From assembly GCA_036429605.1 (NCBI GenBank), contig JAVFKD010000010.1:992001-1056000 (forward strand): a stretch of DNA of 64,000 nucleotides. Reading direction: 5' to 3'. Below, one piece after another: positions 35,139 to 47,673 of the stretch. A model generated the notes under the pieces. It had not been told where the DNA came from. It worked only from the letters and a program-made list of their open reading frames with translations, and searched no databases. Origin of the DNA: Cladobotryum mycophilum (taxonomy: Eukaryota; Ascomycota; Sordariomycetes; Hypocreales; Hypocreaceae). Numbering within the stretch: the first letter of the stretch is position 1; every line of letters starts with the position of its first letter. The position numbers and the translations under genes are program-made.

Positions 35139-36209
35139 ATGGCTGTCAAACATTCATTTCAGGTACGCTGACGATGAATCCAAATTCTTGGTTCCATGTA
35201 TCATGTTCTACTTCAAGCATAAATAATAAAAAACAAGTTCAAGTTTCCAAGAAATCAGAAGAACTAACACACTGATGAAACACTGGGCAACAGACCCTCT
35301 TCGCCGTCCCCCTATCTTGTGACGGCTGCGTCAAATCTGTTTCAGATGCGCTTTACAATCTTGAAGGCGTTACAAAAGTTGAGGGCAACCTCAAGGACCA
35401 GTTGATATCAGTTGAAGGCTCCGGTAAGAGCATGATATGTGGTAGTTTCAGACTCTGTGACTAACGCTTCAGCCCATACCGCAGTCGCACCATCTGCTAT
35501 TGTTGAAGCTATACAAGAGACAGGAAAAGATGCCATTCTGCGTGGATCTGGTGCTTCCAACAGTAAGTTTCATAATCTTGGCTTCAGGTTCAATAGTCGA
35601 AACCGCAAATGATGACCTCATCCTCAACCGGATTATTTGGTCCGATGCCTTGGTTGTCTGGTAGCTATGGGGGAACATGACTGACGCATAAAGTTAGGCG
35701 CCGCTGTGAGCATCCTTGAGACTTATGCAGAGAGCATCGAGCGTCAGTCTGGTGACCCAGACAGAGCGGTAAGAGGCCTCGCGCGAATGGTCCAAGTGAG
35801 TCCCGACAGGACGTTGGTGGACCTGACCATCAGAGGCGTGGCGCCCGGAACGTATCGGGCGACCATCCGCGAGTACGGTGATCTCAAGGATGGCGCTGCC
35901 TCAACCGGCCCTGTCTGGAATAGCGGGGATAAGGAGCCCAAAGGTTCCCTCGGAGTAATAGAAGTGACAAAAGACGGACGTGGTGCCGCCTTTGTGGATC
36001 ACGATTTTCAGATCTGGGAGGTCATTGGCCATGCCTTGGTACTTACGAGGCAGGATGAAAGCGCACCACTCAAGAACGACGAAGACACAGTTGTGGGTGT
36101 CATTGCTCGGAGCGCTGGCATGTGGGACAATGATAAGACAGTATGTTCATGTACGGGCAAGACCCTTTGGGAGGAGAGAAAAGATGAAGTCAAGAAGGGC
36201 ATGCTGTAA
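35139..36209 (+). CDS. CCS1: copper chaperone for superoxide dismutase 1
   Basis: Delivers copper to and oxidises SOD1 in cytosol and mitochondrial intermembrane space. Four exons (35139-35162, 35294-35423, 35485-35562, 35698-36209), 247 residues, as in fungal orthologues. Domain I is heavy-metal-associated; the site reads LSCDGC where the family has MxCxxC, so the first Met is Leu while both Cys remain. Domain II is the SOD-like domain (GLARMVQVSP, GTYRATIREYGDL, GSLGVIEV, VIGHALVLT). Domain III has the CSC (CxC) copper-transfer motif followed by GKTLWEER. The start rests on an eight-residue first exon, MAVKHSFQ, whose join yields the conserved TLFAVPLSC. Confidence 0.94.
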
Positions 36210-39200
36210 AAGTATAAGCCTTGCCATGATGTCTCAACAAATGAATAAAATCCAAGCTCTTTTACTTGAATAGGACTGCCTTGTCTTCCGAAAACTGTCG
36301 GATACTTTGTTCATCTACCCTCTCGCGGGATGGCCAGCATGTATAAAGCCACCAAGGCAACCGGGCCATTGAGTGAGTTGATAATCGACATTGCTTTTCT
36401 CATCATCCACAACTGATCCCGCTCGCCAGATGAGTTTGCAAACACCAAGGCTTGTGGATAGCATAGGAGATGTCGGAACAGTTCCGCTAACCGAGGAACT
36501 CAATATCTTTGACTGGGGAACATCGGCACTGGCGAATGAAGCGGTGACGGATCCGGGACAAGTTCATACGGAAAGCAAGGATAGAGAGAGAATCGTGCGA
36601 GGCTGGCATGGGAATCTGCTTCTCGGCCAGATGATCGGACAATCAGGCCCGATATGAGACCACTTGGTGGAAATGGTATCGAAAGTTCCGTGATTGTTAC
36701 TATCGCAGTGCATGTGCATGTATATGCTTTGCACATAACTTGATATCCGTAATGGAATGAACCTGGCGGTATCCCCACCGGAGTAACGATCAACCGCATT
36801 GTATAGTACGTTAGGTAGGGTAAAAGTGGGTTGAAGTGTCAAGGGATGTCCTCAATGATGCTGCTGTATAAAGATGACTGCCATCCATGTACAACGTACA
36901 AGAGCAGAGAGTCAATCGGAGTTGATCCTTGCCGAGGACTCGGAGAGCAAAACTATGCATGCTTCCCGGCGCGTCGAGCAGTCATGCGAGTGGTTGCTAG
37001 TGGAGTAGACTGGTGACGGATCGAGCGAGGTGTCATTCAGAGTAACAGACTCGGCCGCCAAGCTCAGGAGTCCATTATCACACCTGGAAACAAGGGCATG
37101 CCTGAGTTGTCACATAATTTGCGGCTCAGGAACCATTTAGGAACCTGAGTACAAAGTCAACCAACATGCATATGCTGCAATGAGGCTATCTCATGTCTGA
37201 TCCAACATGGTTCTATACTTAGATATCCCTCAGTGCCTCCACAGCCACCGTCGCATGGCATGGTGGTACTAAACATTCCTTTTCGGCAAGATGAGAGGTC
37301 ACGATGAATGGTAATTGGTGGTGAAGCTGATATGGGTCTAGGATAGACCGGGCTATCCGTCCCCGTCAGGGTGCCATATCTGATGGAATGAATATCCACC
37401 CATGTGGGGGAGAAAAGCTATCAACGGCCTAGAAGAAGGATGTGAAAGACATGGTGAGTGATGAGACGTCCGCGGAACTCAACGTAGACAGTGGAAATCC
37501 ATGAAAAACTGCAGCATGAAACAGAGAGTGCGGACTTTAGATGACAGTGGGTTGCCAAGGGAGAAGAGAGAGATTAACATTGTCAGCGGCGATGCAAGTA
37601 ATGCCTTGCCCTTGCAGTCTTTGGCATATTGATTAGCATTTGGCGGTGAATGGCTTGCGATTCCCGTCCCGTTGTCGCATCCCATCGACGGTGGTTTAGT
37701 CCATGGCAACTGCGGGCGGGTGTGTAGTTTAAAAATAGATGGACTGGTTTGGTTTGGTTTGTTTGTCTGTCTGTCTGTGTGCAAGCAACGGATGTGGTCA
37801 AGTTGGATGATGGTCGAGAAAGCATCAACACCAAGACTTTCATCACTATTGCCGAGCCAGTCATAGACGAGCACATCAATATATCCCATCCAATCTTCTT
37901 TTCTGGGAAGGGAATGATTGATGGATGGACGGGTGATTCGAACAAGCTGACTGAGATAGGTTAGCTGTTTGATGAAGTGTTGGCCAACACAGTCCACGGC
38001 GCTTAGTAGCGTGAACAACCCCACACACTTCAACACGGACACAGACACACACCACACGGACACACACACCAGCAGGTGTGCAGGTGCAGATGCCCAAATG
38101 GCTGGGTCCGTGGTGGGTGGATGGGTGGGCAGTTGGTTCGGCTTCTCCCACACTCAGACAGCGAGAGAGAAGTGTTTTGCTGGTGGCTGAGGAGGAGGAT
38201 GAGTGGGTAAGGTTCAAGGATGGTTGAAAAGGTACGCGCCGCCTCTCAATGCAAAAATTTCAAGAGTCTGCTTGGCCTGACCAATCACGGAGGCTGTTGG
38301 GAGCGGTGATTTTGGGGCTGCAACGTTCTGTGTCCCGGAATAGAAACAAGGTAGGGTGCGCTAATGCCCAGTTGATGCGCCCCTGAGGCCCCCTGAATGG
38401 GTCGCCGCCGCCTGCAAGCGTGAAGGCTCTCCCCAGCAAGCAAACACTTTGGGCCAGGGCGTCCACAGGGGATCGACCCCGAGGTTGTACAGCTTCAGGA
38501 CATTTCATCTGATTGAGAGATGGCCCAGGAGATGAATTGTCGCACGAAATAATTGTCATTTTTGCAACAATTTCATTAAGATTGTGCCAGATAGATGAAC
38601 TAATGCACCCGATCGTTTAAAAATCTTGGCTTTGGGTATCTTTTTTATCGTGACATCCATCACAAATTGAATGAATACATGGATACCCCCTACCTAGTAG
38701 GTACTTACCTACCGAAGTACCTAGACTACCTCGTTAAGATACTGAGATCAAGTTTTACTAACCTCCAATGTTCTGTTCTGTTCCGCACGTGGTTGTACCT
38801 GTAGCAGCCCGCAAATATGGAAAGCACCCATGAACCCCCAATCCAACCTTCCTCAAGGAGCAAATTTTCGTCAGTCTCTGATTTGTCGGACCATGACAAA
38901 AAGTTTCATTCATTTATCAAACCGCAATCAGCCTCGGTGACAACAACGAGCCGAGCCATACAACGTCACAGTGTGATATCTAGTGAATCCGGTAAGGGTG
39001 GTTAATTAATTCAAGTTACTTGGCAGACGACGCGGTGTACAAAATTATGCGAGACACCGCACGAACCTATCTCGTACCTTGCCTTGATGCGCTTCAAGAG
39101 TCGCACAGCATTCAACAACACGATTGATGCCTCACGACGGGCACATAATTAGTCCAAGAGGAAGCACACTATTAGAGGTTTGCAGCCTCCAATAAGCGAA

Positions 39201-40647
39201 AAGCAAAACACCTCTGAAGGAGTCCGTCCCAGAGAAAAAGAAAGAAAATGAAAAATGGCCCAACAGCAACACCGCACCACGCGAGGGACGGTGCAAGCCA
39301 CGGACCACCATGGTCCCACGACAAGGACATACCCGCCACCCCTGTTCTCCTCTGCTGCATCGACGCACCTCATGTCACATCTTTACAGGACATGACGTTA
39401 AAGGAACTGGGGATGGACCGGGGCTGCCCTCAATGGCTGGCTACGAACGGTTGCTTCATCCAGACACTCCGTATGAGCCCCCCTACCCCCTCTCCAATCC
39501 CCCTGGGTCAAGTTTTGTGGCCGAAGCTGAGTCGCTGGCTGATTCCCTCTCAGGTCATGGATTGATGGTGTATACGGAGTACGGAGTAGTCTGTAGGTAT
39601 TAGACTCTGTCTGTCCCTGTCCATGCCCAACACGCACACACACACGCGAGTCACTTGGGTTATGTCAGTCCCACCAACATCCCAAATTCCGAGTCCCAAT
39701 TTTCCTTCTTTACTACTGCACGCTACTACTAGTATTGCCCCTCCCTCTCGTCCACTCTCTTTTCTTGTCCCGAATTTTGTGCTCCCAGCTCGGATGCATG
39801 CTGCTTGACCCGTCACCTTGGCTCGCCAATAGCGCCACGAACCCATTGTCCTTACTTTGGGAGCCCGTTCTTTTCTGCTTTGGACGTCCAGAGCTACTTC
39901 AACTTCCTAATCCGATTAATTCCCTCTTTTCTGCAGGAACAAGGTCAGGAGAACTAAAAATATCATCACTCTGCCCGTTGACGACGCAAGAGAGACATAC
40001 ATTGCTTGGAACCAAAAAGAGTCGGGTGACATCTCACGGATCAGCACTACCTACGCATACCCCGCGGATTTCCCAGCCTCTATCTACTTTCTCTCTCAAT
40101 CTCGGCTCTTGCCATCTTCGCAAACGAATCGGCCTGCATACGATAATACTGCTAATTAGACGGAAAAGGGTGGAGTCAGGCGATAGAGACTACAGGGCTG
40201 AGACAACAGTCCCCCTTTGACTCTTGATTCTGGAATCAAGAGCCGGCATAAGCATCACGGGCTCGCCGTCGGTTCACGCCACACCTTGCCAAGACACACC
40301 CACCGCTCTCTTAAATCTACTAGCTATCCTGTATGCGAGCCAGTCTTGTGTCTTCTTCTCCTAAACACAAGCAACTACAAGTAGGAAAGAGCGGGGGAAT
40401 CTAGCATCCTGGCACATAATAAGCATTCATTACAGTTTCGGCACGACGCACTTGGAAGATTGTTCATTACCATTAATACCCTCCATCACCTCTAGCACCG
40501 GGTCTCGATTGTCTCCGTCCAACTATCTACTCATCGCCCTGGCCTTTTCCCGTGGCAGAGGCGTCAATCCCTCGTAAGACTTGGATCAACAGCTCGTGAC
40601 GGGTATTCTCCATTAGACCCTTGTTCTGTTTTGCGCAGACGGATACC
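36210..40647. other. gene-poor stretch of about 4.4 kb
   Basis: No gene I can support, although it is the longest gap in the window. It contains a GGTTT/GTCTGT microsatellite at 37748-37781, CACACGG-type repeats at 38038-38070, and a TACCTAGTAGGTACTTACCTACC-like palindromic patch at 38690-38720. A Ser-rich frame at 38817-39005 ends at a GTAAGG and could be one exon of an unrecognised gene (low confidence). The right kilobase is probably the promoter and 5' leader of noxR. Confidence 0.45.
37748..37781 (+). repeat. GGTTT and GTCT microsatellites
   Basis: Three GGTTT units pass directly into four GTCT units. No coding role is apparent. Confidence 0.8.
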
Positions 40648-42622
40648 ATGTCGTTGAAACAGGTAAGCATGGAATGAACGAATCGACTGGCACGGTCATC
40701 CCAGACTCTAATATCGTGTTCCGTATAGGAAATAGAAACCTGGGTGGCGGCCCTGGCCCGCTACGACAACAATGAGTTTGACGATGCGATTGCCGAGTTT
40801 TCGAAAATTTCCGACACGAGCAAGATCTTGTTCAACATGGGTGTTATCCATGCCACATTAGGCGAACACGAGAAAGCTGTATGTTGACCTGGTCGAGAGC
40901 GTCCCGATTGCCACCTTGTGATGCGTCAATCTGACAACTGCAATAGGTAGAATGTTATCAGCGAGCCATTCGACTAGATCAATACTTTGCCGTCGCATAT
41001 TTCCAACAAGGCGTGTCCAACTTCCTCATTGGCGATTTTGAAGAAGCACTGGCCAACTTCAACGACACCCTGCTGTACCTGCGCGGCAACTCCACGATCG
41101 ATTATGCGCAATTGGGTCTTCTCTTTAAGCTGTACTCGTGCGAGGTGCTCTTCAATAGAGGACTGTGTTACATATATCTGCAGCAAAAGGAGGCTGGACT
41201 GCAGGACTTGGGATATGCTGTAAAAGAGAAGGTGGTGGAAGACCACAACGTGATCGACGAAGCTATTCGGGAAGAGGCCGAGGTCAATACCACTATTTCG
41301 AGTAATCTCTGGGTAGAATAATGTGCTGACACCTATAGCAGGGTTATACCGTCTTCTCCATCCCTGTTGGAGTCGTGTATCGACCAAATGAGGCCAAAGT
41401 TCGGAACCTCAAGACTAAGGATTATCTTGGCAAAGCACGACTGGTAGCAGCTTCGGATCGCGGCAATGCATTCACCGGGTTTGCCGGTTCAGAGATGAAG
41501 GTAATTCACACCACTTTGCCCTGCTACTTCCCATGTTGACTCGATTTAGGCTGCAAAAGCAGAAACCAGGGATGACCGACCACTTGAGGCCATCTCCTTT
41601 GCGGCATCGCATCTTGTTAAGCCAGGCCTCCAGTCCAGGAGACAGCAATCCGAGCCCCCTACTAATCGCAACGTATTCCCTCCAACTCCTCCCCCAGAGG
41701 CCGAGCGCCTCAGTCGGGGCGCGTCTCTTCGAAATAGTGGATCACGACCAGCGCTGGCTAAGCTCAGCATCCTGACCACCGAGTCCGGCCGCAAGTACGA
41801 GAAGTCAGGCTCGCCTCAAGATCGCGGCTCTGCAAAGACAGCTTCACCGCAGGATCAGAGGTCTGCAAAGACAATTTCTCCGCAAGACGGCTCTCGATCA
41901 GACAAGGCATTTTCACCACAAGACCGGTTTAGACCATCGCGATCAGCTTCGGCCGCGGCTGCGCCGTCGAGGGCGTTTTCTCAAAGAGAGCAAGCGTGGA
42001 GACCGAGCAGACCAATCGAGGAGGAGGGTACATATGATGGCGAGACTTATGATCCCTATGCCGATACCTCGCGGGGCAGCAAACAAGGGCGATCAAGAAA
42101 CCAACCGCGGTATGACGAAGAAGACGAGGAAGCCTCCGACTACGATGCGGCGTCATTCGACGAGGGCGAGTTTGAGATGGTCTCCAACATGCGCCACCCC
42201 TCCAGGTCCAACTCACGGGCCCCCCGCGCGGGATCACGACGGCCCGAAATACGAAAAGTCCGCGTCAAGGTCCATGCAGATGACGTGAGGTACATCATGA
42301 TTGGCACTACCTGCGACTTTACAGAGTTTGTTGAGCGCATTCAAGAGAAGATGGGCCTGCGATCTAAATTCAAGATTAAGTTGAGGGATGAGGATGTGCC
42401 GGAAGATATGATTACCATGGGCGACCAAGACGACTTGGATATGGCCATTGAGAGTGCGAAGAGCAGCGCGAGACGAGAGCGATTGGATGTTGGTAAAATG
42501 GAGGTGAGTAACCCCCCACATGTGGGCCATTTTCCCCTTTGCATAATTTGTGGCGTTGGGGAATGCTTGAGACGCGGTTTACTAACAAGTCATACTTGTA
42601 GGTTTGGGTGTTTGGTATATAG
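40648..42622 (+). CDS. noxR: NoxR, NADPH oxidase regulator (p67phox homologue)
   Basis: Cytosolic activator of NoxA/NoxB, which make superoxide for hyphal fusion, fruiting and infection structures. Six exons (40648-40662, 40729-40878, 40947-41282, 41342-41500, 41550-42503, 42602-42622), 544 residues. Residues 1-170 are TPR repeats (ILFNMGVIHATLGEHEKAVECY, AYFQQGVSNFLIGDFEEALANF, EVLFNRGLCYIYLQQ) that bind Rac. The activation-domain-like segment is YTVFSIPVGVVYRP. A Ser/Arg/Pro-rich linker has four SPQD repeats. The C-terminal PB1 domain starts EIRKVRVKVHADDVRYIMI and includes the acidic DEDVPEDMITMGDQDDLDMA. The last exon adds only VWVFGI. First and last exons are very short but in phase. Confidence 0.96.
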
Positions 42623-43652
42623 ACTTTTGTTTGGGCAACTAATTATACCCACTGTGTTGGCGTTTATGGGAATGACGACCTGGTTTACGACATAATGACT
42701 TTTAACTCAATTCTTGAAACGATTTCTTCTTCATCAGCAAAATTTAGAGCTTTCCCAGGTGGCTCGCGGGACGCAAACGGCAACGGCCCGTTGGCGTCTC
42801 TATTCCCTTGGATGCCATTCACACTTCTTATCGTTGTTGATGTTTTCATCTTATCGGATGACCGCGGCGTCTTGTCTATGACGATTATCATGGATTGGCA
42901 GTTCATGGAGCGAGAAGCCAAGGTGGGATCCGGCAGCAGATGGAAACATCGGTTGGACGTCGGGTGTCTGTATATGTATGTGTGTGTTAGTTATGGTGCT
43001 ATATCGCCAGTAGTTGGATCCCTGATGAGTCAGGAGAAGCTGGTCATATTCTAGAGTTGGAAAGAATATTAGCAATGCACACCTCGTTGGTCAGGGAAAG
43101 CCACTTTACTTGGCTCCAAATCGCATTTGTCAATATCCACAAAAAGCATCTAAGCCAACCAGTCTCAAATGGCAGATACTGCGCGTATCTGTGCTAAGAT
43201 CAGCCTCAGATGATCCAATCCAAGCCTCGAGGACGTAAACGCAGTGGTGATTGCCCAATGATGCGGCGACACGTACCCCTCACTCTCGAATCTTCAGCTC
43301 TGTGATGTCTTTGAGAGGGGAAACACAATCACGATTGATGCCGCTACTTGCGTAGATGCAGAACAAGGGCGGCGCACCTGCTGCGCTTATACGACGTCCC
43401 CCGCTCGTGGGTGACATTGACCGGCACGTCATAACCTCGAGTATTAGTAGATGAAAAAGCAAGCAATGCGAGATGGGGGTTGCGTAATGCTGCGGGCTGA
43501 GTAATATCTAGATATATAAACATGCCTCCATTCCCGCTTGGAGTTGATGTAATCTTTTTTATCACCATCTTCATTGTTTTCTACTTGCTACGCCTCAAAC
43601 ACACATACACACATACACACATTTCAATCTCAAGACTATCAAATCAACCATC
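42623..43652. other. intergenic region downstream of noxR
   Basis: 3' flank of noxR and promoter of the small downstream gene; the latter has ACACATACACACATACACAC just before its ATG. No gene seen. Confidence 0.5.
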
Positions 43653-44149
43653 ATGGCTGACAGAGTGGTATGGCTAAATGCTTTTATCCCCCATACCCTT
43701 GTGACATTGTAGGAGAAAAAGCTGACAATTTTGCTGGATAGGCTGCACGAGTTGGGTTTGAGGACATTGAGCAACAGCGGATCAATGATGCCAAAGTTCG
43801 AGCGTTAGTGTTGCCGTGACCCCGCAACCCCCGCAACCTCCGCCCTTGACAAACCGAAAACTAATCGCTTCTCTTCTTTTCTGCTGTTTAGCATCTTCAA
43901 GAAGGATACTGGTGAGGATGAGTATATCGCTAACAGGGCGCTTCCTCCTGCCTTTGCCTATCACGTGTAAGTACTCCCCCGACGAAAAAAAAAAAGAAAA
44001 AAACTTTCCCTCTGCCCTTGTTTTTTTGCTTTTCCTGTGCTGGAGAAGGCAACAGTCGGCTCACATGTTACAATTGCTGTGGTAGGGAACTTTCCCGGAG
44101 TGCAATCAACGAACTGGAGTCGATTCCAGGTGTTTGGGTTAGAACATAA
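43653..44149 (+). CDS. small four-exon protein of unknown function, 71 residues
   Basis: Exons 43653-43667, 43742-43803, 43892-43966 and 44086-44149 join in phase to 71 residues. Exon 1 codes only MADRV. The middle reads ARVGFEDIEQQRINDAKVRA and the end is ELESIPGVWVRT. All introns have GT-AG ends, and each join keeps a natural-looking soluble, charged, helical sequence. I do not recognise the family. There is no signal peptide, membrane segment or cysteine. Its dense introns and good codon use suggest a real conserved gene. Confidence 0.65.
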
Positions 44150-47100
44150 AGTAACAAATTTCCCATGATTTGGTCAAGGGGAAGGAAAAGGGGTTGGGGG
44201 GAGCTTTCTGGTCGATGCGTGGAGTTCTCCGTGTTGGGAGTTTAAGCTCGGCCGACCGTTGAGGGGGTTCCTGTGTCTATACTTCCTACTACTTCTTACC
44301 TACCTCGTATCCGAATGAAACTTGTTGAGAAATTGAAAAGAGGGGATTTTACAAGAGTGTAAGAGGAAACGTGCCATGCAGAAATGATGCTACCTCTTGT
44401 GATTTGATGACTTGAAGGGGGGCATTATATAATGGCCCATGGAACGGGCCGAGCCAATTTCTTAGACTGGTGGCAAGCAAGCAAGCTGAGTCACCCATCC
44501 AGTGACGTTTTCCATGGTTCCAAAATGAGCATTACTTAGTACTCGGTAAATTTCATGTTCTGTAGACGGCGTGCTCGCAGCAACAGACAGACCGGTGCGT
44601 TGGGGTGAATTGGGTCCGATTCTCAACAACAGCGTTGGTATTCACTTCAGCTCATACTCGACCATGTCAGTATATCCACAGATTGCTGCCATCATGGTTC
44701 CGGATCACGTCACGCCGCCTCATTTCTGGCTTGTGATGTGTGACACCTGACTTGGCCAGGTCTTGGGGGGGGGCAACAACAACCTAAGGGCAATCCGAAT
44801 AGCTTAGCAATAAGGTCTGTTTCCTGAGGGGGTATGGTTGCGGATAAGCGTATGCCGAGGAATCATTTGGGCTTATAACACAATATCATCGTCTTGTCAA
44901 TCGGTTCTGCTAGACGATTGGAGCATCATCATGATCTCCCATGGTGGAAAAGAATCATGACCAACGATTAGATGCTACTAGACACAGTAGAGAGGTGCGC
45001 GGGCCGATGACTTCGGAGAGAGCGCATGCTTTGGGGTCGTGGCCGGTAGTGGAATAAGATATACACCGTAGCCCCCCCCCAAAGTCGAGTGAGCAGAAAG
45101 CTGTGTGCCTGTTTTAGTAATCGTAGATCTTTCTCGGAGTGTTCGATGGTTTTCTCGGTGACTTTTCTTGCCCCTGAAAGATGGTGCTCCTGTGCCTTGC
45201 CGATCCATGTCAGAGATAAGCCCAAGCCAAAAAAGCTAGGACGGAACGTTGTGCGAGAGATCGGCGGCCTACATGGCAGATCATGGCTTTGGGAGGCAGG
45301 CATTTTAGACACAATCGGTCTTTTGTTGTTTCAAACACGCACATCTCTTTTTTTATATTTTTTAGTTGAACCACATTAAGCGATGTGAATCATTTTTGTG
45401 GTCGAGATGCGTGTGCCGGCACGGTTGCGATTGTACGACGTCTTGGCTCTGGGGGAAGAGGAACCCCCTACCCTTTTACTTCTCTTGGTGGTTAAAATGC
45501 TGAAAGTAGATGAGATGATGAGTAAATATGGAGAAGAAAAAATAACATGTCATGCTGGATCCTTGAGGGGTTTTCCTATCGCATCATGGTGGCTCACGGT
45601 AGGCACTCTGAACCTTAACATCACTATCAATGATGGAAGACATCATCATAATGATTGGAATGTTCAGTACCGGGCCACTGATTTCCCCGTTGAGCAGAAA
45701 AAGAGAGATAAAAAGAGAAAGAGAAGGAAAAAAAGGGGGACCATGGGGATCGTCGTCCGCAAACGATGAGTGGAGAGACGTATGTATGTAGCTTCTTCAT
45801 GTGGGCAACATATCTGGCGATCCCTTGTCTCGGCTTGAGCGTTGTTGGTTTGCATAGAGATTGACATGCTGGGGGGATAGACTAGTACATATGTAATTGT
45901 GCATCAACTGGGAATAATAAGATAACCGGATTAGGAAATATATATGCATGTAGGCATGATTGTTAGACTACGGGAACGCCGTTTTTTTATGTCTGTATCC
46001 GCTGTTGCATGTCATAGATAGGCGGCGGCGTTGTGAGACAATCCAATGTTCGTACTAGGACAGGACAGACAAGGCCGGACTGGGACTTGTGCCTGGCTAG
46101 GTGAGAAAGGTGGACAACCCATTGACATTGTAGACAAACCCATCTGATCTTCTGGAACAAACACTCAAAGACGTACAGAAACAAAGATGCTAATCATTGG
46201 ACCTTTTGTTTCGTCTCCGTCAATCATCTAAGAGGATCGTCCTTCCACATCCCTCTTCAATGTCCCCATCTCCGAGCAATCGAGTGATCGCTTCAAACTA
46301 CTACCCAGAAAGGGGAGTGCACAATCAGAGCAGCAAAACCTTTTCTTCTTATCGCGTTGCATCCGGAACAGCACGCACAAGAACAGAACAGAACAGAACA
46401 GAGTCAAAAGGGCGGTGCATCATCACGCCATGGGTAGGTTAAGCACAGGGCATATCCAACACAGACAGAGCTTATCCAAGAATCAAGCTTTTCCTACCTC
46501 TACTCATGCAAAAATTCTGTTGGGCGGGTCCAACTACCTCCCCTGTCCGGCAGATAAGAAGGACATGTGTGGCAGATATATCACCAACAAGGCCAACAAC
46601 AAATCCTCGTGTTCGCGTAGATGTTTAGTCAACAGCTTCGGAAAACGACCTTACTCACTTAAACAAAGTAAGAAAATACATTCCCAAGCACAAGTAGAAG
46701 AGAAAAGAAAAAAAGAAAGAAAGAAAAAAACTCTTACCCACTACCTTGCAGGGAATAATTCCTGAAATGAGTCGACTTTCTTGTTCCGGATTTGTGTAAA
46801 AGTTGGGCTTACACGACGACGATCACCGCGACCGGGGGGAGGATTATCTCGACGTATCTTCAAACGTGCGTATGTCGATCACCGTCAGCGCCGAAGGGGC
46901 ATAGACCAACCCTCCAATCCAAATCCAATCCAACCACCAACAGACCTAACCATGCTCATCTCTTCGCTCCATCTGTCGACAAGGCTATCAGAGAAAGAGA
47001 TAAAGAGAGAGAAACAGAGAAAAAAATGTTTCGAGTATTTAGTTTCATCCCCTCCCCTTTCCCTCCTCCATCCTGTCCTTTTCCCATCCTGTCTCCCTCG

Positions 47101-47258
47101 TCCTTCCGTGGTTTGTTGTGTCGTTGATATCAAGTTTCTTGCACAAGTCCTCTCTCTCTCTCCTTGATACCCTCCCCCGCTCCTTGATCTGAGTATTTCT
47201 GGAAAATACCAGCCCAACACAACCAATCATTTATATCATATACATCTATACCGCCAAA
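44150..47258. other. non-coding stretch of about 3.1 kb
   Basis: No supported gene. Contains G9 at about 44765-44773, a C10 run at about 45070-45079, several A/G-rich tracts (45700-45740, 46690-46730) and, before the secreted protein, a CT-rich promoter-like tract (47040-47165). Confidence 0.5.
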
Positions 47259-47673
47259 ATGAAGGTCGCCGCTCTTGTCGCCGCCTGCGCCTCCGTCGCC
47301 ACGGCCGTGCCAACACTCTTCCTCAACACCACAATCAGCGCCGGTCTTCACCTCCCCCTGTTCCCGTCCCTCACGTCCCTCACGTTGCTCTCCCCCGCGG
47401 CATCAACCTCAACCTCACTGCCATTGCAAAGGCCGCTCTCGTGACGAGGAACACCAACACCAACATCACCATCGGCATTGATGTCGACCTGGAGGCCAAG
47501 AAGCCCAAGGTCGGCGTCCCCTCGAAACGATTCCGCCCCCAGAAGAGGACGCCCAGGGCCCCCGAGGGTAACCCTTACACTATCGTTACCGTCAATGCCA
47601 CTTTCAACGGTAAGCACTTTAACTCTTGATCGAGTATTTTGTACAGCGTAACTAATATGTTGCAGGCCACTAA
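47259..47673 (+). CDS. small secreted protein with several N-glycosylation sites
   Basis: Begins MKVAALVAACASVATAVP, a clear signal peptide of about 17 residues. The frame loses one base at C5 47354-47358; six C restores LHLPPVPVPHVPHV and the downstream frame. After an intron 47610-47665, the last exon adds only a His and a stop. Predicted length is about 120 residues. The mature part has sequons NTT, NLT, NIT and NAT, no cysteine, and basic KR sites (PSKRFRP, PQKRTPR) where Kex2-type processing could cut. No family recognised. The frame repair rests on one homopolymer, the same error type seen in conserved neighbours. Confidence 0.6.

Noticed and set aside
37479..38153. 224-codon open frame on the minus strand
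   Set aside because: Composition is driven by CA/TG and GTCT microsatellites; no motif, no splice signals and no credible start.
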